Shown piece by piece: positions 51,303-59,930 of a DNA stretch of 64,000 nucleotides. The notes under the pieces were generated by a model, which saw only the letters and a program-made list of their open reading frames with translations, ran no database searches and was not told where the DNA came from. The DNA comes from an uncultured Mycoplasmatota bacterium (GTDB lineage Bacteria; Bacillota_I; Bacilli_A; RF39; UBA660), in assembly GCA_900549325.1 (NCBI GenBank), contig UROI01000001.1, positions 124,001-188,000 on the forward strand. Reading direction: 5' to 3'. Each line of letters starts with the position of its first letter. Position 1 is the stretch's first letter. Position numbers and translations under genes: made by a program.

Positions 51303-52014
51303 AAATGTAAAGAAAAGTTTTGGTAAACTCAATGTACTTAAAGGTATATCTTTTAATGTTAAAAAGGGAGAAGTTATATCAGTAATAGGCCCTTCAGGAT
51401 GTGGTAAGAGTACTCTACTTAGATGTATTAATATGTTAGAAAAACCTAGTAGTGGTAAAATTATATTTGAAGGAATTGATATTACTAGTAAGAATACTGA
51501 TTTACCTAAGGTAAGAGAAAGGATTGGAATGGTCTTTCAACAATTTAATTTATTTCCACATTTAACTGTACTTGATAATATCATTTTAGCTCCTGTTAAA
51601 CTTGGTATAATGGATAAGAATAGTGCTGTAGAAAGGGCAAAAGAACTTCTTAAAGAGACTAGTTTACTTGATAAGAAAGATAATTATCCGGAAGAGTTAT
51701 CAGGAGGTCAAAAACAGAGAGTAGCTATTGTTAGATCGCTTATTATGAATCCAGATATTATTCTATTTGATGAACCTACTAGTGCACTTGATCCTGAAAT
51801 GGTTGGAGATGTACTTGAACTTATTAAAAATGTTGCTGATACTGGTATGACAATGATTGTAGTATCACATGAAATGAACTTTGTTAAGAAGTGTGCTAGT
51901 AGAGTATTATTTATAGATAATGGTAAAATAGCACTTGATGGAACTCCTAAAGAAATATTTAGTAATAAAGATAATGAAAGATTAAGAGAGTTTCTTAATA
52001 AAACAAATAATTAA
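51289..52014 (+). CDS. Amino-acid ABC transporter ATP-binding protein (GlnQ type)
   Basis: 241 residues. Walker A GPSGCGKST, Q-loop VFQQFNLFPHLT, signature LSGGQKQRVAI, Walker B IILFDEPTSALDPE and H-switch VSHEM are complete. It starts with GTG inside the permease gene, with GGAAAGGAG upstream. It is the last gene of the operon and is followed by a terminator. Confidence 0.96.
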   Translation: MLEVKNVKKSFGKLNVLKGISFNVKKGEVISVIGPSGCGKSTLLRCINMLEKPSSGKIIFEGIDITSKNTDLPKVRERIGMVFQQFNLFPHLTVLDNIILAPVKLGIMDKNSAVERAKELLKETSLLDKKDNYPEELSGGQKQRVAIVRSLIMNPDIILFDEPTSALDPEMVGDVLELIKNVADTGMTMIVVSHEMNFVKKCASRVLFIDNGKIALDGTPKEIFSNKDNERLREFLNKTNN

Positions 52015-52018
52015 GTAT

Positions 52019-52053
52019 AACCTTGTTTCTGATATGTAGAAATGAGGTTTTTA
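52019..52053 (+). terminator. Terminator of the amino-acid ABC operon
   Basis: AACCT..TTTCT pairs with AGAAA..AGGTT around a short loop, then T5. Confidence 0.7.
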
Positions 52054-52092
52054 CATTCTCAAATAAAAATAATGAAAAGTTGATAAAATAGT

Positions 52093-52121
52093 TTGTAAAA
52101 AATATAAAATGTTGTTATAAT
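52093..52121 (+). promoter_or_regulatory. Promoter of the arginine deiminase operon
   Basis: TTGTAA at 52093-52098 and TATAAT at 52116-52121 with a 17-nt spacer, 39 nt before the GTG start. Confidence 0.7.
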
Positions 52122-52160
52122 TATTATAGTAGGGGAACTACATAAGAAGGGAGAATATTA

Positions 52161-54479
52161 GTGGATAATGTTATTAATGTAAAAAGTGAAATTGGAACTT
52201 TAAAAAAAGTATTATTACATAGACCAGGAAATGAATTACTTAATTTAACTCCTGATACATTAAGTAGATTACTTTTTGATGATATTCCTTTTTTACCTGA
52301 GGCTCAAAAAGAGCATGATGAGTTTGCTCATATACTAAAAGAAAATGGTATTGAAGTTGTTTATCTTGAAGATTTAATGGCTGAAGTACTAGAACTTGGA
52401 GATGATATTGAAAATAAATTTATTAGACAATTTATTTTTGAGGCTGGTATTAGAACTCCAAAGTATAAGGAATTAGTTTTTGATTATTTAAAGAGTTTTG
52501 TTAATAAGAAAGAACTTGTTCTTAAAACTATGGAGGGTATTAAAATAGAAGAAATACCTAGAAAGAAGAGAGAAGTAGAAAAATCTTTAGTTGATTTAGT
52601 TAGTGATGAATCTGAGTTTTTAGCGGATCCTATGCCTAATTTATATTTTACTAGAGATCCATTTGCTAGTGCTGGTAATGGTGTTATCTTAAATAAGATG
52701 TATTCTGTTACTAGAAATAGAGAAACTATATATGCTGAATATATATTTAATTATCATCCTGAATATAAAGGAAAGATTAATAAATACTATGATAGATATT
52801 TACCTTATCATATAGAGGGTGGAGATGTTCTTAACTTATCTAATCACGTTCTAGCAGTAGGTATATCTCAAAGAACTGAATCTGGGGCTATTGATGAACT
52901 AGCTAAGAATATGTTTAGAAATCCTGATTGTGAAATAGATACTATCTTAGCATTTAATATACCTGAATCTAGAGCATTTATGCACTTAGATACTGTATTT
53001 ACACAAATTGATTATGATAAATTTACTTTCCATCCAGGTATTATGGATACTTTAGAGGTATTTGAAATTACTGAAGGAGATATTCCTGATAGTGATGAAG
53101 ATTTAAATGTTAAAAAAGTTGAAGGTAGTCTTGAAGAAATACTTGAAAGATATCTTGGTAGAAAAGTTACTTTAATTCCTTGTGCTGGAGGAGAAAGAAT
53201 ATCTTCTGAAAGAGAACAATGGAATGATGGTACTAATACTTTATGTATTGCTCCTGGTGTTGTTGTTGTTTATGATAGAAATAATATTACTAACAATATC
53301 TTAAGAGAACATGGTATTAAAGTACTTGAAATGAGTAGTGCGGAACTTTCTCGTGGTAGAGGTGGTCCTAGATGTATGAGTATGCCTTTAGTAAGAGAAG
53401 ACTTAGATGCTTCTGATAATGATGGTAATGAAAATATTTATTTTACTAAGAGTGAAGATGTAAAAAAAGTAAATAGTAAAATAGATTTAAGAGGAAGAAA
53501 CTTCTTAACATTACTTGATTATACTCCAGAGGAAATAAGATATTTACTTGATTTATCTAAAGACTTAAAGGATAAGAAACATAGGGGTATACCTCATAGA
53601 TATTTAAATAATAAGAATATTGTATTATTATTTGAAAAAACTTCTACTAGAACAAGATGTGCATTTGAAGTTGCTGGACTTGATTTAGGTATGGGAGTTA
53701 CTTACTTAGATCCAGGTAGTTCACAAATGGGTAAGAAAGAAAGTATTGAAGATACTGCTAAAGTATTAGGTAGAATGTATGATGGTATTGAATATAGAGG
53801 ATATGATCAATCTATAGTAGAAGAACTTGCTAGATGTGCTGGTGTACCAGTATGGAATGGTCTTACTACACAGTTCCATCCTACACAAATGTTAGCGGAT
53901 GTTATGACTGTTGAAGAAAACTTTGGTCATTTAGAAGGTATTAAGCTTGTATTTATGGGTGATGCTAGAAATAATGTTGCTAATTCACTTATGGTTGTTT
54001 GTGCTAAAATGGGTATGCACTTTGTAGCATGTGGTCCTAAAGAATTATGGCCTGATAAAGAACTTGTTAATAAATGCAAAGAAATAGCTAAAGAAACTAA
54101 TGGAAGTATTGAAATGACTGAAGATGTTATGAAAGCTTCTAAAGGAGCAGATGTTATTTATACTGATGTTTGGGTTTCTATGGGTGAACCTGATGATGTA
54201 TGGGCTGAGAGAATTAAATTATTGAGTCCATATCAAGTTAATATGAAAGTTATGGATAATGCTAATCCTAATGCTATATTCTTACACTGTCTTCCATCAT
54301 TCCATGATTTAAAGACCACTATTGGTAAAGATATTAATGAGAAATTTGGTCTTAAAGAGATGGAAGTTACTGACGAAGTATTTACATCTTCTAAGTCAAA
54401 AGTATTTGATGAAGCAGAAAATAGATTACATACTATTAAAGCTGTAGTATATGCCACAATGAGGGAAGATAATGAGTAG
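52161..54479 (+). CDS. arcAB: ArcA-ArcB fusion: arginine deiminase and ornithine carbamoyltransferase in one chain
   Basis: 772 residues. Residues 1-415 are a full arginine deiminase (arginine to citrulline and NH3): [13 protein letters not shown], the Asp in [21 protein letters not shown] and the nucleophile Cys405 in [14 protein letters not shown] ~25-residue charged linker (about 416-440) leads into ornithine carbamoyltransferase (441-772): carbamoyl-phosphate motif STRTR (495-499), the Q-rich SSQMGKKES and [11 protein letters not shown] regions, and the ornithine-side HCLP at 709-712. Both active sites are intact. GTG start with AAGGGAG upstream. The gene overlaps arcC by 8 nt. These enzymes are normally separate polypeptides. 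Confidence 0.95.
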   Translation: MDNVINVKSEIGTLKKVLLHRPGNELLNLTPDTLSRLLFDDIPFLPEAQKEHDEFAHILKENGIEVVYLEDLMAEVLELGDDIENKFIRQFIFEAGIRTPKYKELVFDYLKSFVNKKELVLKTMEGIKIEEIPRKKREVEKSLVDLVSDESEFLADPMPNLYFTRDPFASAGNGVILNKMYSVTRNRETIYAEYIFNYHPEYKGKINKYYDRYLPYHIEGGDVLNLSNHVLAVGISQRTESGAIDELAKNMFRNPDCEIDTILAFNIPESRAFMHLDTVFTQIDYDKFTFHPGIMDTLEVFEITEGDIPDSDEDLNVKKVEGSLEEILERYLGRKVTLIPCAGGERISSEREQWNDGTNTLCIAPGVVVVYDRNNITNNILREHGIKVLEMSSAELSRGRGGPRCMSMPLVREDLDASDNDGNENIYFTKSEDVKKVNSKIDLRGRNFLTLLDYTPEEIRYLLDLSKDLKDKKHRGIPHRYLNNKNIVLLFEKTSTRTRCAFEVAGLDLGMGVTYLDPGSSQMGKKESIEDTAKVLGRMYDGIEYRGYDQSIVEELARCAGVPVWNGLTTQFHPTQMLADVMTVEENFGHLEGIKLVFMGDARNNVANSLMVVCAKMGMHFVACGPKELWPDKELVNKCKEIAKETNGSIEMTEDVMKASKGADVIYTDVWVSMGEPDDVWAERIKLLSPYQVNMKVMDNANPNAIFLHCLPSFHDLKTTIGKDINEKFGLKEMEVTDEVFTSSKSKVFDEAENRLHTIKAVVYATMREDNE

Positions 54480-55407
54480 AATTGTCATTGCATTAGGTGG
54501 AAATGCTTTAGGTAAGACTCCTAGTGAACAACTTAGTCTTTTATCTAATGTAGCAAAAATTATCGTTGAACTTATTAAAGATGGTAATGAAATTGTTCTT
54601 ACACATGGAAATGGTCCTCAGGTAGGACAAATTGCTCTTGCTATGGAGTATGCTTCAAATGGTGAAGCAGGTACTCCTAGTATGCCATTTCCTGAATGTG
54701 GAAGTATGAGTCAAGGTTATATAGGATACCATATGCAACAGTCTATCTTAAATGAATTAGATAGACAAGGTATAAAAAAAGAATGTGTATCCTTGGTAAC
54801 ACAGGTTCTTGTGGATAGTAATGATAGTGCTTTTCAAAATCCAACTAAGCCTATTGGAATGTTCTATAGTAAGGAGAAAGCTATGGAAATTGAAAAAGAA
54901 AAGGGCTATGTATTTACTGAAGATGCAGGACGTGGTTATAGGAGAGTTGTACCTTCTCCAATTCCTAAGAAAATTATTGAGAAAGATTCTATTACAAGTC
55001 TTCTTGATAATGGTACTATTGTTATAGCTGTTGGTGGTGGTGGTATACCAGTAATTAATAGTGGTGATGGATTAAAAGGAGTAGAGGCTGTCATTGATAA
55101 AGATAGATCTGGTGCTTTACTAGCTAGAGAAATCAATGCTGATACTTTCTTAATACTAACTGCTGTTGATAAAGTATGCTTAAACTATAATACAGATAAT
55201 GAAATAATGTTAGATTCACTTACTAAAGAAGAAGCAGAAAAGTATATAGAGGAAGGACAATTTGCTAAGGGAAGTATGCTTCCTAAGGTAGAGGCTTGTC
55301 TTGACTTTATTGGAGAATCTACTTCAAGAAAAGCAATTATTAGTTCACTATCTAAAGCTAAAGAAGCAATAGATGGAAAAACAGGTACAGTCATAAAGAG
55401 GAGGTAA
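54472..55407 (+). CDS. arcC: Carbamate kinase
   Basis: 311 residues. It converts carbamoyl phosphate and ADP to ATP and carbamate, the energy-yielding step of arginine fermentation. The N-terminal [20 protein letters not shown], the [12 protein letters not shown] strand and the [13 protein letters not shown] segment are family features, followed by ILTAVDKV. It starts within the end of arcAB (ATGAGTAG) and is followed 9 nt later by the transporter gene. Confidence 0.97.
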   Translation: MSRIVIALGGNALGKTPSEQLSLLSNVAKIIVELIKDGNEIVLTHGNGPQVGQIALAMEYASNGEAGTPSMPFPECGSMSQGYIGYHMQQSILNELDRQGIKKECVSLVTQVLVDSNDSAFQNPTKPIGMFYSKEKAMEIEKEKGYVFTEDAGRGYRRVVPSPIPKKIIEKDSITSLLDNGTIVIAVGGGGIPVINSGDGLKGVEAVIDKDRSGALLAREINADTFLILTAVDKVCLNYNTDNEIMLDSLTKEEAEKYIEEGQFAKGSMLPKVEACLDFIGESTSRKAIISSLSKAKEAIDGKTGTVIKRR

Positions 55408-55416
55408 GTATTAAAA

Positions 55417-56889
55417 ATGGCTAAAAAAAGAAAAAAGGTACTTCTTTCGTCATTCTCTATTATCTTAATACTAATATTTGTTTTAGGAATAATATCACAT
55501 TTATTACCTAATGCAAAATTTGTTGGTGAAGAAATAGTAAATGGAAGTGGTACTGTAGGTGCTAAATTATCACAAATATTAATGGCACCAATATTAGGCT
55601 TTGAAGATGCTATTGACATTGCAATTTTCATAATGATGCTAGGAGGTTTACTTAAGGTTATTGGTAAGACTGGTGCTTTAGAAGCAGGTATTAAAGCATT
55701 AGTTCAAAAATTAAAAGGAAGAGAAATATTATTAATTCCAATATTAATGTTTATATTCTCTGTTTGTGGAACAACTTATGGTATGCTTGAAGAAACAGTA
55801 GGATTCTATGCATTACTTGCTGCGACTATGATGGCTGCGGGTATGGATCCACTTGTTGGTTCTGCAGTTGTCTTACTAGGAGCAGGCTCAGGATGTTTAG
55901 GTTCTACAATTAACCCATTTGCTACTGGTGTTGCTATTAGTGCACTTCCTGATTCAATTAAGGCTAATCAAGGTGTAGTAATTCTAATCGCAGTATTCTT
56001 ATGGCTTACTACTTATGCAATTTGTACTTTCTTCGTAGTAAGATATGCTAAGAAAGTAAAGAAAGACAAAGGTTCTACTTTCTTATCTCTAAGAGAACAA
56101 AAAGCTGCTGAAAAGAAATATGGTAGTTTTGAAGAACATGAAGAAAATAGTAAGAAAGAACAAGCTGAAATTAAATTAACTGGTAAACAAAAAGTTACTC
56201 TAATATTATTTGGATTAACATTCCTTGTAATGATTATTGGATTTATCCCTTGGGGAGAATTTGGTGTAACTATATTTGATAAGTTTACTGGATGGCTTAC
56301 TGGATCATCACTTGGTAATTGGTGGTTCTATGAAGCTGCTTTATGGTTCTTAATAATGTCAATTGTTATTGCTATTATTAATAAATTTGGTGAAAAAGGT
56401 TTCGTTGATACATTTGTTGATGGTGCTGACGATATGATAGGTGTTATACTTATAATTGCAGTTGCTAGAGGTGCTAGTGTTCTTATGAAACAAACATATT
56501 TAGATAACTATATTATATATAATGCCGCAAATATGTTAGCTAAAGTACCACAAATGGCATTTATACCACTTAACTATATATTACATATAGTGTTATCTAT
56601 ATTAGTTCCATCATCATCTGGACTTGCTACATTATCTACACCAATTATTGCTCCTTTAGCTGCACAACTTGGTTATAATGTAGAAGTTACTATTATGACT
56701 TTAGTATCTGCAAATGGATTAGTTAACTTAATTACTCCAACTTGTGGTGCTATTATGGGTGGACTTGCTCTTGCTAAAGTAGAATATTCTACTTGGTTTA
56801 GATGGGTATTAAAAGTAGTCTTAACTATTGCGGTAGCTAATATATTAATACTATGCTTATTCTCACTAGTATTACAAGTAGCTCATTAA
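55417..56889 (+). CDS. YfcC/ArcD-like transporter of the arginine deiminase operon
   Basis: 490 residues with about 11-12 membrane segments. It belongs to the DcuC/YfcC superfamily (PF03606), which includes proposed arginine:ornithine exchangers. Conserved blocks are FIMMLGGLLKVIGKTGALEAG, GTTYGMLEE, GAGSGCLGSTINPFATG, and VPSSSGLATLSTPIIAP near the C terminus. Downstream position in the arc operon makes arginine/ornithine exchange the most likely role; the sequence alone does not prove the substrate. GAGG precedes the ATG. Confidence 0.88.
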   Translation: MAKKRKKVLLSSFSIILILIFVLGIISHLLPNAKFVGEEIVNGSGTVGAKLSQILMAPILGFEDAIDIAIFIMMLGGLLKVIGKTGALEAGIKALVQKLKGREILLIPILMFIFSVCGTTYGMLEETVGFYALLAATMMAAGMDPLVGSAVVLLGAGSGCLGSTINPFATGVAISALPDSIKANQGVVILIAVFLWLTTYAICTFFVVRYAKKVKKDKGSTFLSLREQKAAEKKYGSFEEHEENSKKEQAEIKLTGKQKVTLILFGLTFLVMIIGFIPWGEFGVTIFDKFTGWLTGSSLGNWWFYEAALWFLIMSIVIAIINKFGEKGFVDTFVDGADDMIGVILIIAVARGASVLMKQTYLDNYIIYNAANMLAKVPQMAFIPLNYILHIVLSILVPSSSGLATLSTPIIAPLAAQLGYNVEVTIMTLVSANGLVNLITPTCGAIMGGLALAKVEYSTWFRWVLKVVLTIAVANILILCLFSLVLQVAH

Positions 56890-56910
56890 TTAATAAATAT
56901 TTAATATAAA

Positions 56911-56938
56911 AGAATCTCATTATTTGAGATTTTTTTAT
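56911..56938 (+). terminator. Terminator of the arginine deiminase operon
   Basis: AATCTCA-TTATT-TGAGATT followed by six T. Confidence 0.8.
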
Positions 56939-56969
56939 ATTAAATTCTAGTTTTTTTTCAATAATGATA

Positions 56970-56998
56970 TTGATTAAAATATAAAACTATGGTATCAT
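56970..56998 (+). promoter_or_regulatory. Promoter of the leader and secreted-protein operon
   Basis: TTGATT at 56970-56975 and TATCAT at 56993-56998, spacer 17 nt. It would give a leader of about 315 nt before the first secreted-protein gene. Confidence 0.55.
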
Positions 56999-57045
56999 TT
57001 TATACGTAAGGTAGATAGATTTGATTTGTAGAATTTACTTAGAAG

Positions 57046-57112
57046 GTCCCAAGTAATTCGGTTTTCGATCCAAATTAATTCGAGAGTTTTCGATCCCAAA
57101 TATTCGCAAATC
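57046..57112. repeat. GC-richer imperfect repeat TTTTCGATCC(C)AAAT...TTCG
   Basis: The unit TTTTCGATCCAAATTAATTCG at 57062-57082 recurs as TTTTCGATCCCAAATATTCGC at 57087-57107. The stretch is unlike the AT-rich surroundings and could be the remnant of an insertion-sequence end or a protein-binding array. Confidence 0.5.
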
Positions 57113-57133
57113 AACATAAAGGAGGCCCCTCTT

Positions 57134-57190
57134 ATGAAAAAAATGATATTTAGAAATGTTAACTCTCTGTTAATTGGGGGGGGGGCTTGA
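57134..57190 (+). CDS. Leader peptide ORF interrupted by a G10 tract (18 residues in this frame)
   Basis: ATG at 57134 has a strong AAAGGAGG site 8 nt upstream. The frame reads MKKMIFRNVNSLLI, three Gly, Ala and then TGA. It contains ten consecutive G at 57176-57185. With nine G the frame would stay open to the TAG at 57288-57290 and end inside the downstream terminator stem, giving about 51 residues; with eleven G it would stop soon. The length of the G run would thus set how far ribosomes travel. Translation is not proven. Confidence 0.5.
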   Translation: MKKMIFRNVNSLLIGGGA

Positions 57191-57244
57191 AAGTCTATTA
57201 ACTCTTACAAATAAAGACTTTACAAGTAATTTATTAAATAATAT

Positions 57245-57298
57245 AAAGACTATAAAGATAACTAATAGAAATATTAGTCTTTCTTTATAGTCTTTTTA
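57245..57298 (+). terminator. Terminator/attenuator before the secreted-protein operon
   Basis: A perfect 13-bp stem AAAGACTATAAAG / CTTTATAGTCTTT with an inner ACTAAT / ATTAGT stem, then T5. It ends 25 nt before the next start codon and would end transcription from the leader promoter unless disrupted. Confidence 0.75.
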
Positions 57299-57321
57299 TG
57301 TTATAGAAAGAAGGTATTAGA

Positions 57322-57876
57322 ATGAATAAAAAATTATTATATAGTATATTAACAGTATTATTAATAGCTATAGTATCTGTAGGTATTACTTATGCATGGT
57401 TATCATGGAGTAGTAGTGTTAATATTGGAGGTACTAGTGAATGCTTTGATGTAAATTATGTTAAAGGACAAGATATAGGTAGTGATAGTAATCAAGCTAA
57501 CTTTAGTTTAGCTAGTTCTTATAAAGAAGGATTATCTTCAGTACTTAAAGTAAATCTAAAAGATACTTGTACTATAACTAATGGTACTGGTACATTATAC
57601 TTAAATACTGATACAACAACAAGTAGTATCTTATTAACAAGTGGAGTATTAAAGTATCAAGTATTAGATGGTACTAATGAAGTAGCTAATGGTACAGTAA
57701 CAAAAACTGGTAGTTTAGCTATATATAAAGATATAGCAATAACAAGTACAGTAAAAGAATTAACAGTATATGTATGGTTAGATGGAAGTCTAGTAAATGA
57801 TAGTAATTCTAATGATATACTATCTAGCATATACAAAGGAAATATAACTATGAGTATAGAAAGTGGGGATAAGTAA
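57322..57876 (+). CDS. Secreted TasA/camelysin-like protein
   Basis: 184 residues. A short basic N terminus, one hydrophobic segment and a TYAWLSW end to the signal give the layout of SipW-processed, TasA/CalY-like secreted proteins. The mature part is a Ser/Thr/Asn-rich beta domain with one Cys pair (ECFDVNY; DTCTITNG). It is predicted to be exported and may form surface fibres. Its stop overlaps the start of the next gene (TAATG). No SipW-type signal peptidase gene lies in the window. Expression is probably governed by the leader upstream. Confidence 0.72.
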   Translation: MNKKLLYSILTVLLIAIVSVGITYAWLSWSSSVNIGGTSECFDVNYVKGQDIGSDSNQANFSLASSYKEGLSSVLKVNLKDTCTITNGTGTLYLNTDTTTSSILLTSGVLKYQVLDGTNEVANGTVTKTGSLAIYKDIAITSTVKELTVYVWLDGSLVNDSNSNDILSSIYKGNITMSIESGDK

Positions 57877-59615
57877 TGGAAGAAAATAATAAATCAAAGA
57901 AATTTATGTTATTTGGTCTAATAGTATTAGTGATAACTATCGCAGTAAGTAGTACTTATGCTTACTATGTATGGAGTACTAGTGATAATGAAGTAACTAA
58001 AATAGTTGCCGGAGTAGGATCAGCAACAGTAACCTTTGATGGAGGTAGTGATATAAATGCTAGTCTAAGACCAGTATCAGATAAAAGTAAAGGAATAGTA
58101 AAAGAAATAAAAGTAAAAGCAGATACTACCAGACTTACATTTAATATGTATCTAGATATAACAAGTATAGCAACAGAACTAAAAGATGTAAGTTTTAGGT
58201 ATGAATTCTATAAAGGAAGTACTAAATTAAAAGAAGGTAACTTTAGTGATACCTATCTAAATAGTAATACAGCAGATTGTAGTACTAACAGTACTAAACA
58301 TATAACATTATTAACTAATGAAAGCATATCTACATCAAATACTAGTTATACTTTATATATATGGATAGATGGAGCAAACTATGTAAATCCTAGCACCATG
58401 ATGGGTAAAGAATTTAACTTTAAATTACATGCAGATGGCGAAGGAGCAGTAGTTAAAACACTCGCAGATGCAACATTGTCAAGGCTAAATACTTTGAATT
58501 CTATGATAAAAATAGATACTGAGCATACACCAGACTTTTCAACAGTAAGTGGTAATAGCGGAATTAAATATAATGATTCCGGTACTGCAATAGCTCAAAA
58601 TTTAGGCGATGGTACTAATGGTATATATGAAACTGAAGACGATTTAGGCAAGTCATATTACTTTAGAGGTGATGTTGACAATAACTATGTTAAATTTGGT
58701 ACATACAGTCAAGATTTGTATTATGGTAAGAATAGTAAAGGTAATTATGTAACTGGAACACGCTGTGATAACATACCAACAGATTGCCAAAAACTCGCAT
58801 CAACTGGAGATAGCATGTATTGGCGAATAGTAAGAATAAACGGAGATGGTTCAGTCAGAATGATATATGCGGGAACAGAAGCTTATGCTAATGGAAGTAC
58901 AGAGCAATCAACTTCACATATAGGCTATTCAGCTTATAACACCAACTATAAAGATAATGCCTATGTAGGATATATGTACGGAACAGCAGGATCTTCGACA
59001 TATGAAGAAACACACAAAAATACAAATAATAGTACAATAAAAATATTTATAGATAATTGGTATAAAACAAATTTAAGTAATTATACAGATTATTTACAAG
59101 ATACCATATATTGTAATGATAGAAGTATAACGCCAGTAAGTAATTTTCAAGATCAGGAAATGACAGGCGATGGTTCTGGTAGAACTTCAACGGCATATTC
59201 TAGTTTAAGCAGAAATTATATAAATAGTCCTAGAACGCCAAGTTTAAAATGTTCCAATGCAAACGATAAATTTACAGTAGATACTTCAAATGGAAATGGT
59301 GTTTTAACTTATCCAGTTGGCCTTGTTACTACAGACGAAATGATATATGCTGGTGCATCTGCATATGATGTTATTAATAATTCTTATATTGTTAATTCAG
59401 CATTTTATTTATATACAGAAGATTACAGATTTTGGACTATGACCCCGGCGGTCTTCATTGGTGGTAGTGCTGGTGTGGATGTTGGTACTGGAGGTTATGC
59501 TGGCTATGGTCTTGTTTACTATGGTGGCTGCGGCGTCCGCGTGGTAGTTTCTCTAAAATCTGATGCAATAACAGGTGGAAATGGTACAATGAATAATCCA
59601 TTTACTGTAGAATAG
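57876..59615 (+). CDS. Secreted TasA-like protein with C-terminal CLec/FGE-like domain and putative DGR variable region
   Basis: 579 residues. Signal segment (about 9-30, ending STYAYYVW), a TasA-like beta domain (about 30-190), then a different module (about 195-579) with GDSMYWRIVRINGDGSVRMIY, ETHKNTNNSTIKIFIDNWY, and SNANDKFTV. The C-terminal ~60 residues run from W520 in FWTMTP through a run of Gly, Tyr and Val to GVRVVVSLKSDAI. This layout is that of gut bacterial surface proteins with a C-type-lectin/FGE-like fold, often targets of diversity-generating retroelements. Codon use changes near 58440. No reverse transcriptase is in the window. Confidence 0.75.
   Translation: MEENNKSKKFMLFGLIVLVITIAVSSTYAYYVWSTSDNEVTKIVAGVGSATVTFDGGSDINASLRPVSDKSKGIVKEIKVKADTTRLTFNMYLDITSIATELKDVSFRYEFYKGSTKLKEGNFSDTYLNSNTADCSTNSTKHITLLTNESISTSNTSYTLYIWIDGANYVNPSTMMGKEFNFKLHADGEGAVVKTLADATLSRLNTLNSMIKIDTEHTPDFSTVSGNSGIKYNDSGTAIAQNLGDGTNGIYETEDDLGKSYYFRGDVDNNYVKFGTYSQDLYYGKNSKGNYVTGTRCDNIPTDCQKLASTGDSMYWRIVRINGDGSVRMIYAGTEAYANGSTEQSTSHIGYSAYNTNYKDNAYVGYMYGTAGSSTYEETHKNTNNSTIKIFIDNWYKTNLSNYTDYLQDTIYCNDRSITPVSNFQDQEMTGDGSGRTSTAYSSLSRNYINSPRTPSLKCSNANDKFTVDTSNGNGVLTYPVGLVTTDEMIYAGASAYDVINNSYIVNSAFYLYTEDYRFWTMTPAVFIGGSAGVDVGTGGYAGYGLVYYGGCGVRVVVSLKSDAITGGNGTMNNPFTVE
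59430..59556 (+). other. Putative DGR variable region (VR) with GC-rich IMH-like end
   Basis: Between 59451 and 59550 I count 52 G/C and only 10 A in 100 nt, in a genome with far lower GC. Of the 30 codons from 59451 to 59540, 28 end in C or T (NNY), the pattern left by adenine-directed mutagenesis of AAY template codons. The 3' end GGCTGCGGCGTCCGCGTGG resembles an initiation-of-mutagenic-homology site. No template repeat was found in the window. Confidence 0.55.
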
Positions 59616-59633
59616 TATAAGTATATAGATATG

Positions 59634-59732
59634 GCTTATATATAATAGATATGGTTGATATATTTATTTGAGACAATATAATAATATTGGCTCAAATAAA
59701 CACTAATAAGACTTAGAATAAGGCTTATAGTG
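59634..59732 (+). repeat. Double-hairpin dispersed element (copy F) with GCTTATATATAATAGAT box
   Basis: Box at 59634-59650; hairpin 1 TTTATTTGAG / CTCAAATAAA (59663-59700) around a longer loop that itself pairs (CAATAT / ATATTG); hairpin 2 CACTAATAAG / CTTATAGTG (59701-59732) around ACTTAGAATAAGG, identical in sequence to hairpin 2 of copy G. Confidence 0.85.
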
Positions 59733-59874
59733 AATATATAAATATGTTATCTTATAGTTAATAATAATATCTTTTTAACTATAATTTGTAATAATAGTTA
59801 TAGTTAAATAATAGTTTATTAATGAGTGATAAAATAATATATAGAAAGAGAAAATAATTCTAAATATATATTAT

Positions 59875-59903
59875 TTGACTTTATAACCATTTTATGATAA
59901 TAT
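59875..59903 (+). promoter_or_regulatory. Promoter of the 59931-60380 gene
   Basis: TTGACT at 59875-59880 with TAATAT at 59898-59903 (17-nt spacer); TATAAT at 59901 is an alternative -10. Confidence 0.55.
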
Positions 59904-59930
59904 AATGGGCATTGAAAGGAAGAATAATAT

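Larger units (their letters stand above)
56890..57321. other. 432-nt leader region before the secreted-protein operon
   Basis: Holds the arc operon terminator, a promoter, a GC-richer repeat stretch, a tiny ORF with a G10 tract and a second terminator. These are listed separately. Confidence 0.7.
59616..59930. other. Gene-free interval after the secreted-protein operon
   Basis: 315 nt holding element F, a hairpin TTATAGTTA / TAACTATAA at 59752-59784 that may terminate transcription, and the promoter of the next gene. I see no coding sequence. Confidence 0.65.

Noticed and set aside
57134..57290. Treating the G10 run simply as a sequencing error in a 51-residue gene
   Set aside because: It cannot be excluded, but both readings are biologically meaningful, so it is kept as a finding to be tested with reads.
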